Notes under the pieces: model-generated
Told to the model about the DNA's origin: nothing
What the model saw: the letters and a program-made list of their open reading frames with translations, nothing else
Databases searched by the model: none
DNA from: Catellatospora sp. KI3
GTDB lineage: Bacteria; Actinomycetota; Actinomycetes; Mycobacteriales; Micromonosporaceae
NCBI RefSeq assembly: GCF_029948125.1
Contig: NZ_JASAMB010000001.1
Span: 496,001-560,000, forward strand
Length of the DNA: 64,000 nt
Reading direction: 5' to 3'
Shown here: one piece after another, positions 40,392 through 52,741 of the stretch
How the letters are laid out: every line of letters starts with the position of its first letter
How positions within the stretch are numbered: position 1 is the stretch's first letter
Program-made: the position numbers and the translations under genes

Positions 40392-41612
40392 GTGATCACG
40401 ATGCAGCGGGGGCCGCAGCCGGCGGACTTCGCCGACGTCAGAGCCACCAACCTCGCCGTCGTGCTGCGCTACGTGCGCGGCAACGCGCCCTGCTCCCGTG
40501 CTGAGATAGCCGCTGCCACCGGCTTGAACAAGGCCACGGTCTCCAGCCTGGTCGCCGATCTGATCGACCGGCGGCTGCTGCGGGAGACGGGCCTGACCGA
40601 GCACCGCATCGGCCGCCCGGCCACCATGCTGATGCTCGACGGCTCACCATACGCCGCGATCGGCATCGAAGTGAATGCCGACTACCTGACGGCCGTCGCC
40701 GTCGACCTCGCGGGCACGCAGGTGCTGTCGTGGCGGCGGTCGTTCGCCGGGCTGGGCGCCAGCCCGGCACAGGCCGCGACCGCGATCGCGGCCCTGGGCC
40801 GCCGCGCGGTGAACCGCGTGGTCAAGGACGGGCGCCGGGTGCTCGGGCTGACCGTCGGCGTGCCCGGCCTGGTCGACTCCGCCGGCGTGGTCACCCTCGC
40901 CCCGAATCTGGGCTGGCGCGACGTCAACCTGCGCGGCGCGCTCATCCGGGCCCTGGGCGACCCCGACTTCCCCGTCGGCGTCGACAACGACGCCAACCTC
41001 GCCGTCCTGGCCGAATCGCGGTACGGCGCCCACGCCGGCACCCGCAACCTGGTCTACCTCACCGGCGAGGTCGGCATCGGCGCCGGGATCATCGTCGACG
41101 GCCGCCTGCTGCGCGGCCACCGCGGCTTCCCCGGCGAGATCGGGCACATCACCATCGACCCCGGCGGCCCGGCCTGCCGCTGCGGCCGGCGCGGCTGCCT
41201 GGAGGCGGTGGCCGGCATCGCCGCCATCGTGTCCCGGGTCATCCCCGAGGCCACCAGCGACGGCGAGCTCACCGACCTGCAGCCCGAGATCGACGAGGTG
41301 GTCCGCCGCGCCCGCGCCGCCGACCCGGCGGCGCTGCAGGCCCTCACCGAGGTCGGCCACGGCCTGGGCCAGGGCGTCTCCATCGTCGCCGACCTCCTCG
41401 ACCCCGAGGTGATCGTGCTCGGCGGCTACTTCGTCCCGCTGGCCCCCTGGCTCCTGCCCGCCGTCGAGACCGAGCTCGCCTCCCGCCGCATCGCCCCCGA
41501 CCTCGGCGGCCCCCAGGTCTCCGCCTCCATCCTCGACCACGGCGCCGCCGCCACCGGTGGCGCCGCCACCGTCCTCGACCACGTCGACGAGGGCCACCTC
41601 CCCACCCCCTAA
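40392..41612 (+). CDS. ROK-family transcriptional regulator
   Basis: A 406-aa regulator. N-terminal MarR-like winged helix (residues ~15-75: AEIAAATGLNKATVSSLVADLIDRRLLRE), then a ROK domain with GLTVGVPGLVD, VDNDANLAVLAE (DxxA), GEVGIGAGIIVDG and the zinc motif PACRCGRRGCLEAVAG. It is the XylR/NagC-like type that binds a sugar effector. GTG 40392. Divergent from the sugar ABC operon and hence its likely regulator; shared half-sites suggest that it may also control GH42/GH31-xylB. Confidence 0.9.
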   Translation: MITMQRGPQPADFADVRATNLAVVLRYVRGNAPCSRAEIAAATGLNKATVSSLVADLIDRRLLRETGLTEHRIGRPATMLMLDGSPYAAIGIEVNADYLTAVAVDLAGTQVLSWRRSFAGLGASPAQAATAIAALGRRAVNRVVKDGRRVLGLTVGVPGLVDSAGVVTLAPNLGWRDVNLRGALIRALGDPDFPVGVDNDANLAVLAESRYGAHAGTRNLVYLTGEVGIGAGIIVDGRLLRGHRGFPGEIGHITIDPGGPACRCGRRGCLEAVAGIAAIVSRVIPEATSDGELTDLQPEIDEVVRRARAADPAALQALTEVGHGLGQGVSIVADLLDPEVIVLGGYFVPLAPWLLPAVETELASRRIAPDLGGPQVSASILDHGAAATGGAATVLDHVDEGHLPTP

Positions 41613-41613
41613 C

Positions 41614-41694
41614 CAAGATCCACTAAGTTGCCGGGAAATCGGGCGCAATCAAGCGCAAGATACGCCCGATTGCCCGGCAACTCGAACGATCTTG
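41614..41694. repeat. 81-bp two-block inverted repeat (family E)
   Basis: Outer arms CAAGATC (41614-41620) and GATCTTG (41688-41694); inner arms AGTTGCCGGGAAATCGGGCG (41626-41645) and its complement with one mismatch (41663-41682); both 5-bp gaps line up. Together with family A copy 4 it fills the gene-free interval 41613-41940. Probable terminator of the ROK gene. Confidence 0.88.
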
Positions 41695-41796
41695 ACGCGG
41701 GCAACCCGCGCACGGCCGGCCCACGCCGCCAGCTCGCCCCGCCCCCGCCCCCGCCCCGATGCCCGCTGCTGGCCGCCCCCCTGCCCGCGGGTTCGT

Positions 41797-41856
41797 GCAG
41801 TTTCGAGGAAAGTGCGGGAATCTTGGCCCGCTTTCGTGCAGGTTCCCCGAAACTGC
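41797..41856. repeat. 60-bp nested palindrome, family A copy 4
   Basis: Arms GCAGTTTCGAGGAAAGTGC (41797-41815) and GCAGGTTCCCCGAAACTGC (41838-41856), centre 22 bp beginning GGGAATCTTGGCC. Confidence 0.9.
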
Positions 41857-41940
41857 ACGAACCATCCGCCGCGCGAGGCGGTGCGGGTCGGGGTGGCGGG
41901 TCGTTGAAAGGGTGTAAGTCGTAAATACGGCGTTAATGGA

Positions 41941-42969
41941 GTGCGGCAAGCAATGGGCGACGAGCGGCCGGTCTTCGTCGTGGGCTGTCCCCGGTCGGGG
42001 ACCACGATGCTGCAGCTCATGCTGCATGCCCATCCCCGGATCGCGATCCCGCCGGAGACCCGGTTCCTGCTGAAGGCCTACGCCGAGCGGGAGCGGTACG
42101 GCGACCTCGCCGACCCCGCCAACCGCCGCCGGCTCGCCCAGTGGATCACCACGGGCAGGACCGCCTTCGCCGACCTGGGACTGGACCCGGGCGCCGTGGT
42201 CGAGGAGGTCGTCGCGGCGGGGCCGACCCTGGGCAGCGCCCTCGGCGCGGTGTTCCGGGCGTACGCGGCGCGGTTCGGGAAGGTCCGGTGGGGTGACAAG
42301 CGGCCGGCGTACCTGAACAACCTGGATGTGGTGCGGCGGCTGTTCCCGGACGCGCAGATCGTCAACATCGTGCGCGACGGCCGCGACTGCATCGCCTCGA
42401 TCCGCGAGACCCCCTGGTACGACAAGGACATCTGCCTGGCCGTCTCGGACTGGGCGCGGGCCATGGACAGCTCGGCGCGGGCCCGGCGCACGCTGCCCCC
42501 GGACTCCTACCACGAGCTGCGCTACGAGGAGCTGGTCGCCGAGCCGGAGCCGGTGCTGCGGCGGCTGTGCGCGTTCCTGGGCGAGGCCTACGATCCGGCG
42601 ATGGCCGAGCCCGCCCGCGTGGCGGAGGTGGCCGTGCCCAGCCGCAAGAGCTGGCACCGGCTGACCCGGGAACCGGTGACCAGCCAGCGGGTCGGCAGCT
42701 GGCGGGAGCGGCTGCAGCCGTGGGAGATCGCGCTGTGCGAGGCGGTGGCGGGGCGGCACCTGACCGGGCAGGGCTACCAGCTGTCGGTGGGCATCCCGTC
42801 GGTATGGCACGGGCAGGCCCTGCGGCACCGGTTGCACTACCCGTTGCACGACGCCCCACGTTGGACACTGCCCGCCCGGCGGATGGCCACCGGCCTGCGG
42901 GAACGCTTCGCCGCGCCGGAAGCCCTGGCGTACGAGGCGAGCCGGGCGGCGCAGGTCCCTTCGCGATGA
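41941..42969 (+). CDS. PAPS-dependent sulfotransferase
   Basis: A 342-aa sulfotransferase of the bacterial Sulfotransfer_1/3 type. The 5'-phosphosulfate loop is VGCPRSGTTMLQLMLHAHP near residue 14; the 3'-phosphate region is IVNIVRDGRDCIASI. YHELRYEELVAEPEPVLRRLCAFLG is the usual C-terminal signature. Cytosolic. GTG 41941 is used; ATG 41953 also fits and has no better ribosome site. Acceptor unknown. GC content and codon use are like its neighbours. Confidence 0.85.
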   Translation: MRQAMGDERPVFVVGCPRSGTTMLQLMLHAHPRIAIPPETRFLLKAYAERERYGDLADPANRRRLAQWITTGRTAFADLGLDPGAVVEEVVAAGPTLGSALGAVFRAYAARFGKVRWGDKRPAYLNNLDVVRRLFPDAQIVNIVRDGRDCIASIRETPWYDKDICLAVSDWARAMDSSARARRTLPPDSYHELRYEELVAEPEPVLRRLCAFLGEAYDPAMAEPARVAEVAVPSRKSWHRLTREPVTSQRVGSWRERLQPWEIALCEAVAGRHLTGQGYQLSVGIPSVWHGQALRHRLHYPLHDAPRWTLPARRMATGLRERFAAPEALAYEASRAAQVPSR

Positions 42970-42985
42970 CGGCCGGGGGCGGCTC

Positions 42986-43015
42986 TTGACGGCGGCGCCG
43001 CGCAGGGGGTAAACC
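42986..43015 (+). promoter_or_regulatory. candidate promoter of GH3
   Basis: TTGACG (42986-42991), 18-bp spacer, TAAACC (43010-43015). The operators begin about 60 bp downstream. Confidence 0.4.
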
Positions 43016-43076
43016 TCAGGGACTCTGTTCGAAACATCTTGGCAATCGTCTCGGGCAGGGTTTCTTTCGCACCACC

Positions 43077-43092
43077 GTCGAAGCGCTTCGAC
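43077..43092. promoter_or_regulatory. LacI-type operator O1 of GH3
   Basis: Perfect 16-bp palindrome GTCGAAGCGCTTCGAC with the central GCGC typical of LacI-family sites. An identical site lies 70 bp downstream. Confidence 0.85.
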
Positions 43093-43146
43093 AACACCTC
43101 CAGGACGAAGCTCCCGCCTCCACCGGGACCGTCGGCCACCGGGCAC

Positions 43147-43162
43147 GTCGAAGCGCTTCGAC
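43147..43162. promoter_or_regulatory. LacI-type operator O2 of GH3
   Basis: Second exact copy of GTCGAAGCGCTTCGAC. Centre-to-centre distance of 70 bp is near a whole number of helical turns, so one tetramer could bridge both. Confidence 0.85.
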
Positions 43163-43284
43163 AGCGCCCGAGCACCGCCACCTGCTCCACCGCACCCGCT
43201 CCACGCGACCCGATCGCCCCACCGGCGGCCACCCGGCTGCCGGAACGCAATTTCCGACCGTCCGCCCAGACGAAGGAAAAGACC

Positions 43285-46152
43285 ATGAACTTCCGCGACC
43301 CGCGGCTACCCCTGCCCGAACGCGTCGCCGACCTGCGGCGACAGCTGACCCTCGCCGAGCGGATCAGCCTGCTGCACCAGCACCAGCCACCGATCGCCCG
43401 CCTGGACGTCGGCGGGTTCCGGACCGGGACCGAGGCCCTGCACGGGCTGGCCTGGCTCGGTGAGGCGACCGTATTCCCGCAGGCCGTGGGCCTGGGCGCC
43501 AGCTGGGATCCCGACCTCGTCCGCCGCGTCGGCGCGGCGGTCGGCGACGAGGTGCGCGCCAGCCACCACAAGGACCCGTCCCGCGCCGGCCTCAACGTGT
43601 GGGCGCCGGTGGTCAACCCGCTGCGCGACCCGCGCTGGGGCCGCAACGAGGAGGGGTACAGCGAGGACGCCTGGCTGACCGGGCTGCTGGGCCAGGCGTA
43701 CGCCCAGGGCCTGCGCGGCGACCACCCGACGCTGCTGAAGACCGCCCCGACGCTCAAGCACTTCCTCGGCTACAACAACGAGAACGACCGCTGCACGAGC
43801 AGCAGCAACCTCGGCCCCCGGGTGCTGCACGAGTACGAGCTGCCCGCGTACCGCCCGGCCCTGGCCGGCGGCGCGGCGGTGGCCGTGATGGCGTCGTACA
43901 ACCTGGTCAACGGGCGGCCCGCGCACGTCACGCCGCTCATCAACGACGAGCTGCGGACCTGGACCGAGGACGAGATCCTGCTGGTCTCCGACGCGTACGC
44001 GCCGAGCAACCTGGCCGACCCGGACCAGCAGGCGTACTTCCCCGACCACGCGACCAGCCACGCGGCCGCGCTGCGGGCCGGGGTGGACAGCTTCACCGAC
44101 GCCGACGACCGCTCACATGTGACCGTCGAGCGCATCACCGAGGCGCTGGAGCGCGGCCTGCTCACCGAGGCCGACATCGACCGCGCCGTGGACCGGGCGC
44201 TGACCGTCCGGATGCGGCTGGGCGAGTTCGATCCGGTGGGGAGCAACCCGTTCGCCCAGATCACGCCGGAGACCATCGACGAGTCGGCGCACCGGCGGCT
44301 GGCCCGGGAGGCCGCCCGCAAGTCGATGGTGCTGCTCAAGCAGGAGTGCCAGCTGCTGCCGCTCAACGCCGAGAGCACCGGGCGGGTCGCGGTGATCGGC
44401 CCGCTGGGCGACCAGCTCATGACCGACTGGTACAGCGGCACCCTCCCGTATCAGGTCACGGCGCGCGACGGGCTGGTCGCGCGGCTTGGCCCCGACCGGG
44501 TCGACTTCGTCGAGGGCGCCGACCGCGTCGCGCTGGCGCTGGCCGACGGCGGCTTCCTGTGCGCGGGCCCGACCGCGGGCGCGCTGACCAGGGGCGAGGC
44601 CGACCCGCACGGCTTCGACGTGTTCGACTGGGGCAGCCACCCCGGCCGGGGCGGGCATCCGGGCAGCGTGCTGGCACTGCGGGCGGTCGCCAACGGCGCC
44701 CACGTGACGGTACGGGACAACGTCCTGGTCAACGACGCCCCCGGCCCCAACGGCTGGGAGGTGCACGAGACGTTCCGCCTGGTCGAGCACGCCGACGGCA
44801 CCCTGTCACTGCACCACGAGCTGTCCCGGTCGTACCTGGCGTTCGCCGCGGACGGCACCGCCGTGGTCGGCGCGGACGCCGAGCACGCCGCCCGGGTGGT
44901 GCCGCGGCTGCTGCGCAGCGGTGCCGAGCAGGCGGCGCTGGTGGCCGCCGAGGCCGACGCGGTGATCGTCGTGCTGGGCAACCACCCGCTGGTCAACGGC
45001 CGCGAGACCGAGGACCGGGAGAACCTGTTCCTGCCCCCGGCCGCCGACGCCCTGCTGCGCGCGGTGTACGCCGCCAACCAGCACACCGCACTGGTGCTGA
45101 CCAGCAGTTACCCGTACGCGATCACCTGGGCCGACGTGCACCTGCCCGCGATCATCTGGAGCAGCCACGGCGGCCAGGAGTTCGGCCACGCGCTGGCCGA
45201 CGTGCTCTTCGGCGACGAGGACGCGGCCGGGCGGCTGCCGCAGACCTGGTACCGCAGCCACTGCGAGCTGCCGGACCTGTTCGACTACGACATCATCACC
45301 AACGACGCCACCTACCTGTACTACCGCGGCACCCCGCTCTACCCGCTCGGGCACGGCCTGAGCTGGGCCGAGTTCGAGTACGGCGCGGTCACCCTGCACA
45401 GCGGCGACGGCGCGGCCGACACGGTCGAGCCGGACGCGGTGATCAGCGTGCGGGTGGAGGTGGCCAACGTCGGCGAGCGGCCCGGCGAGGAGGTGGTGCA
45501 GCTGTACACGCACCAGCAGCGCTCGCGGGTGAAGCAGCCGCTGCGGCAGCTGCGCGGGTTCGCCCGGGTGCGGCTCGCGCCCGGCGAACGGGCGGTGGTC
45601 GACATCCCGCTGCGCGTGTCGGAGCTGGCGTTCTGGGACGTCACCACGGGCCGTCCGGTGGTGGAGGCGGCCCGGCACAAGGTGATGGTGGGCCGCTCGG
45701 CGACCGACATCCGCGGCTGCGCCACGCTGACCGTACGCGGCGAGCGGATCGGGCCGCGGCGCCCGCGCCCGGTCGACGGCGGTGCCGCGGCGCTGCGCGC
45801 GGTCGACCACGACGAGGCCTGCGGCATCGCCCTGGTGGACACCTCGCCGGAGCGGGGCGACTCGATCAGCGCGGTGCACGCGGGCGGCTGGGTGTCGTTC
45901 GGGCCGACCGACCTGTCCGGCCGCACCGGCGTCGCGGTCGGCGTGGCCGGGGCGTCCGGCCGGGTGGTGCTGCGCGCCGACGACCCGCTCGACGGCGACG
46001 TGCTCGCCGAGGTGCTCGCGCCCGGCTCCGGCCGGTACGCCTACACCCCGCTGGCCTGTACGCTGGCCGCCCCGGCGCAGGCGGGCCCGGTCGATCTCTA
46101 CCTGGTCTGCGACGCGCCGGGCATCATCGTGGACGAGCTCCTGTTCTCATGA
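43285..46152 (+). CDS. GH3 beta-glycosidase with C-terminal CBM6-like domain
   Basis: A 955-aa retaining beta-glycosidase, no signal peptide. The GH3 N-domain has KHFLGYNNENDR and the nucleophile Asp236 in ILLVSDAYAP (SDA in place of the usual SDW). The alpha/beta sandwich resumes after an inserted domain (~residues 420-545) with VIVVLGNHPLVNGRETEDR and ends in a fibronectin-III-like domain (GERPGEEVVQLY). Residues ~835-955 (DSISAVHAGGWVSFGPTDLSGRTG...) look like a CBM6-type sandwich. ATG 43285 with AAGGA upstream. It probably splits imported cello- or xylo-oligosaccharides. Confidence 0.87.
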   Translation: MNFRDPRLPLPERVADLRRQLTLAERISLLHQHQPPIARLDVGGFRTGTEALHGLAWLGEATVFPQAVGLGASWDPDLVRRVGAAVGDEVRASHHKDPSRAGLNVWAPVVNPLRDPRWGRNEEGYSEDAWLTGLLGQAYAQGLRGDHPTLLKTAPTLKHFLGYNNENDRCTSSSNLGPRVLHEYELPAYRPALAGGAAVAVMASYNLVNGRPAHVTPLINDELRTWTEDEILLVSDAYAPSNLADPDQQAYFPDHATSHAAALRAGVDSFTDADDRSHVTVERITEALERGLLTEADIDRAVDRALTVRMRLGEFDPVGSNPFAQITPETIDESAHRRLAREAARKSMVLLKQECQLLPLNAESTGRVAVIGPLGDQLMTDWYSGTLPYQVTARDGLVARLGPDRVDFVEGADRVALALADGGFLCAGPTAGALTRGEADPHGFDVFDWGSHPGRGGHPGSVLALRAVANGAHVTVRDNVLVNDAPGPNGWEVHETFRLVEHADGTLSLHHELSRSYLAFAADGTAVVGADAEHAARVVPRLLRSGAEQAALVAAEADAVIVVLGNHPLVNGRETEDRENLFLPPAADALLRAVYAANQHTALVLTSSYPYAITWADVHLPAIIWSSHGGQEFGHALADVLFGDEDAAGRLPQTWYRSHCELPDLFDYDIITNDATYLYYRGTPLYPLGHGLSWAEFEYGAVTLHSGDGAADTVEPDAVISVRVEVANVGERPGEEVVQLYTHQQRSRVKQPLRQLRGFARVRLAPGERAVVDIPLRVSELAFWDVTTGRPVVEAARHKVMVGRSATDIRGCATLTVRGERIGPRRPRPVDGGAAALRAVDHDEACGIALVDTSPERGDSISAVHAGGWVSFGPTDLSGRTGVAVGVAGASGRVVLRADDPLDGDVLAEVLAPGSGRYAYTPLACTLAAPAQAGPVDLYLVCDAPGIIVDELLFS

Positions 46153-46188
46153 GCGAGCGCAGCGAGCGAATCGTGGGGCACAGCGCGC

Positions 46189-46227
46189 CTCATGCCGGAG
46201 GCACGCGAAGCGGGCTTCCGGCATGAG
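46189..46227 (+). terminator. hairpin between GH3 and lacI-type gene
   Basis: CTCATGCCGGA (46189-46199) pairs with TCCGGCATGAG (46217-46227). It is preceded by GAGCGAGCGCAGCGAGCGAA (46151-46170), an internally repetitive sequence of the dispersed-repeat kind. Confidence 0.65.
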
Positions 46228-46252
46228 CAGGCGTACCGAGGGCGGGGAGGCG

Positions 46253-50387
<4,135 letters not shown>

Positions 50388-50396
50388 CCCTCCCCG

Positions 50397-50431
50397 AAAC
50401 CCCTGCTCATCAACTCGATGAGCAGGGGTTT
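50397..50431 (+). terminator. strong terminator of the GH9 gene
   Basis: AAACCCCTGCTCAT (50397-50410) with perfect complement at 50418-50431, 7-nt loop, followed by a T-containing tail. Confidence 0.9.
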
Positions 50432-50570
50432 CGTCTTGCGGCGACTGGCATCAAAGTGCCGGGCATGCTGCTGCCAGCGGCTTACTGATGACTTCTCCGA
50501 TCCGCTGCCACATCCTTGTTCCAGGCGAGCCGAAAGGGGCTCGGAAAGACTTGGGAAACGGGGACCGGAA

Positions 50571-50708
50571 ATGAAGCGGACGGCGCGGCTGGCGATCGTT
50601 CTGTCACTACTCTCCTTGCTCGGAGTGGGGCTCGCGCAGCATTCTGTCGCAACCGCCTCCGCCTCGGCCGCGACCATTTCTGCCGACGGCGGCAACGAAT
50701 GGGGGTGA
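50571..50708 (+). CDS. secreted micropeptide precursor ending NEWG
   Basis: A 45-aa precursor: MKRTARLAIVLSLLSLLGVG is a good signal peptide core, followed by AQHSVATASASA and a probable mature tail ATISADGGNEWG of about 12-14 residues. AGGGGCTCGG and GGGGACCGGAA lie upstream of the ATG. The stop TGA is followed after one base by the next ATG, so the pair is translationally coupled. I know no family for it; exported signalling peptide or lipoprotein-like propeptide are guesses. Confidence 0.6.
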   Translation: MKRTARLAIVLSLLSLLGVGLAQHSVATASASAATISADGGNEWG

Positions 50709-50709
50709 C

Positions 50710-50970
50710 ATGCACCTGGTCACCTGGCGGTTGCGCGGTGACGGTACGGCGCACACAGGGACCGGCGAAGGCGTCGTCACCGACCTGATCTGGGCACTCT
50801 CCCGCCCGGACGACGGCGTCGACCATGTCGTGGTCCGCATTCAGCCCGGTCGGATGGCGATCGTCCTCTTCGTCCGCGCACTTCGTCCCGGCGGCGCCCG
50901 AGACGTTTCCGCCGAGCTTGTGAATCGCGTTGCAGAAGCCCCGGCGATGCGGGGCTGGCACCTCTTATAA
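50710..50970 (+). CDS. 86-aa protein coupled to the micropeptide
   Basis: Unrecognised 86-aa protein, MHLVTWRLRGDGTAHTGTGE at the start and VVRIQPGRMAIVLFVRALRP in the middle; an alpha/beta ferredoxin-like size without signal peptide, membrane helix or cysteines. The ATG lies one base after the stop of the peptide gene (TGACATG), so it is almost surely co-translated. The pairing suggests that it handles or senses the peptide, but nothing in the sequence shows how. Confidence 0.6.
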   Translation: MHLVTWRLRGDGTAHTGTGEGVVTDLIWALSRPDDGVDHVVVRIQPGRMAIVLFVRALRPGGARDVSAELVNRVAEAPAMRGWHLL

Positions 50971-51049
50971 GACACCACTCAAGTGAAGACGGCGTCCGCC
51001 GGGCGCCGCCGCGATGACTTGCACCCTCATACCGGATAAGGAAATTCGA

Positions 51050-52429
51050 ATGCTCACCGACACCCCCATGCGCCGCCGGTTCGCCAGTGCGACGCTCGCT
51101 CTAGCGCTGGCCGCGGGCATCGGCGCCGGCGTCGGCGTCACCGCCGAGATGACCGGGACCGCGCAGGCGGCCCACGCCGCGTCCGTCAAGGGCGGCCCGA
51201 TCACCCGGGGCGAGGTGATCGCCCGAGCCGAGTACTGGCTCGCCCACGCCGGCGAGATCACCTACAACCAGAGCGGATCGTTCCCGGACCCGCAGGGCGA
51301 CAACTACCGCACCGACTGCACCGGCTACATCTCGATGGCGCTGCACCTCAGCGACCAGCCGTGGACGGGCAGCTTCCCCACCATGCCGTACGTGACCGAG
51401 ATCAGCCGCAGCGCGCTGAAGCCCGGCGACTTCCTGATCACGCAGGACGGCCACGGCATCCTCTTCGGCAAGTGGGAGACGTCCACCAGCTTCGCCTACT
51501 ACGCCTTCGGCTCCACCCCGGTGGACTACAACCCGGGCCACTCGTTCTCCGACTCCTCGCTCGACGGCCACCCCACCTCGGGGTACAAGGCGTACCGCTA
51601 CGACAACATCATCGACGGCGGCAACCCGGGCGTCGACTTCAACGCCGACGGTCCGGCCGACTACCTCATCGTCAACCCCACCACCGGCGCCGTGACCGTC
51701 TGGATCAACAACGGCGGCAACAACCGCGGCGGCTGGACCAGCTACGGCCAGGTCGCGGCCGGTGTCGCCCCGGGCAGCCAGGTCCGGTTCGCCGACTTCA
51801 ACGGCGACGGCAAGGCCGACTACCTCATCGTCAACCCGACCACCGGCGGCATCACCGCGTACATCAACAACGGCGGCGACGGCCGCGGCGGCTGGACCAG
51901 CTGGGGCGTCGTCGCCACCGGCGAGGCCCCCGGCAGCCAGATCCAGCTCGCCGACTTCAACGGCGACGGCAAGACCGACTACCTCATCGTCAACCCGACC
52001 ACCGGCGCCGTGACCGCCTGGATCAACAACGGCGGCAACAACCGCGGCGGCTGGAGCGGCTACGGCCAGGTCGCGGCGGGCCTCGCCCCGGGCAGCCAGG
52101 TGCGGTTCGCCGACTTCAACGGCGACGGCAGGGCCGACTACCTCATCGTCGACCCGACCACCGGCGCGGTGACCGCCTGGATCAACAACGGCGGCGACGG
52201 CCGGGGCGGCTGGAGCAACTGGGGCGTAGTCGCCACCGGCGAGGCTCCGGGCAACCAGGTGCGGTTCTCGGACTTCAACGGCGACGGCAAGGCCGACTAC
52301 CTCATCGTCGACCCGACCACCGGCGCCATCACCGCCTGGATCAACAACGGCGGCAACAACCGCGGCGGCTGGAGCGGCTGGGGCCTCGTCGCCACCGGCC
52401 TCGCCCCCGGCGACCAGGTCCACATCTGA
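51050..52429 (+). CDS. secreted NlpC/P60-like protein with five FG-GAP/VCBS-type repeats
   Basis: A 459-aa secreted protein. Signal peptide ~1-45 ending QAAHAAS. The N-terminal domain has the papain-like pair Cys90 (YRTDCTGYISMALH) and His135 (FLITQDGHGILFGKW), as in NlpC/P60 or amidase folds. From ~190 on, five repeats of ~49 aa follow, each with a calcium-loop FNGDGKADYLIV, then AWINNGGNNRGGW; the first is degenerate (FNADGPADYLIV). AAGGA precedes ATG 51050. Probably a cell-wall- or substrate-binding hydrolase; activity is unproven. Confidence 0.8.
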   Translation: MLTDTPMRRRFASATLALALAAGIGAGVGVTAEMTGTAQAAHAASVKGGPITRGEVIARAEYWLAHAGEITYNQSGSFPDPQGDNYRTDCTGYISMALHLSDQPWTGSFPTMPYVTEISRSALKPGDFLITQDGHGILFGKWETSTSFAYYAFGSTPVDYNPGHSFSDSSLDGHPTSGYKAYRYDNIIDGGNPGVDFNADGPADYLIVNPTTGAVTVWINNGGNNRGGWTSYGQVAAGVAPGSQVRFADFNGDGKADYLIVNPTTGGITAYINNGGDGRGGWTSWGVVATGEAPGSQIQLADFNGDGKTDYLIVNPTTGAVTAWINNGGNNRGGWSGYGQVAAGLAPGSQVRFADFNGDGRADYLIVDPTTGAVTAWINNGGDGRGGWSNWGVVATGEAPGNQVRFSDFNGDGKADYLIVDPTTGAITAWINNGGNNRGGWSGWGLVATGLAPGDQVHI

Positions 52430-52444
52430 CCTGACCGCGAAGAA

Positions 52445-52483
52445 CCCGGAGCGGTGCGGCCGTCCAGGCCGCACCGCTCCGGG
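52445..52483 (+). terminator. strong terminator of the FG-GAP gene
   Basis: Perfect 17-bp stem CCCGGAGCGGTGCGGCC (52445-52461) with 52467-52483, 5-nt loop. Confidence 0.9.
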
Positions 52484-52492
52484 CTGCTCCGG

Positions 52493-52552
52493 GCAGTTTC
52501 GGGGAGACTGCTGGAATCTTGGCGGGCATTCGCGCAATTTCCCCGAAACTGC
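52493..52552. repeat. 60-bp nested palindrome, family A copy 5
   Basis: Arms GCAGTTTCGGGGAGACTGC (52493-52511) and GCAATTTCCCCGAAACTGC (52534-52552), 22-bp centre TGGAATCTTGGC and on. The gene-free interval 52430-52741 holds this copy and two terminators; nothing else is seen. Confidence 0.9.
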
Positions 52553-52601
52553 AAGATCGACACCCGATCTACGCGCGATCGACGCGCGATCACATACGGA
52601 T

Positions 52602-52633
52602 GCGGGGGTACGGGCCGAAGCCCGTACCCCCGC
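52602..52633. terminator. bidirectional terminator before GH48 3' end
   Basis: Perfect 14-bp stem GCGGGGGTACGGGC (52602-52615) with 52620-52633 and CGAA tetraloop, between convergent genes. Confidence 0.88.
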
Positions 52634-52741
52634 GTTCCCACCTGCGAGAGGGTCTGTCCGGTCCCGGCGGCCCGCCCGCCGGAGCAGGCTGCCGGGACCA
52701 CGCCCGGCCGTCAGGCCGGGCTGTCCAACTCCCGGACGGCG

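Larger units (their letters stand above)
42970..43284 (+). other. gene-free control region of the GH3 gene
   Basis: 315 bp between the sulfotransferase stop and the GH3 start. It holds the candidate promoter at 42986-43015 and two 16-bp LacI-type palindromes. The GH3 frame is open back to 43039, but the translated text there is not like GH3 proteins. Confidence 0.6.

Noticed and set aside
51660-52420. Regular ~147-bp repeats that could suggest a CRISPR-like or satellite array
   Set aside because: They are in-frame coding repeats of the FG-GAP-type protein, too long for CRISPR repeats and without spacers.
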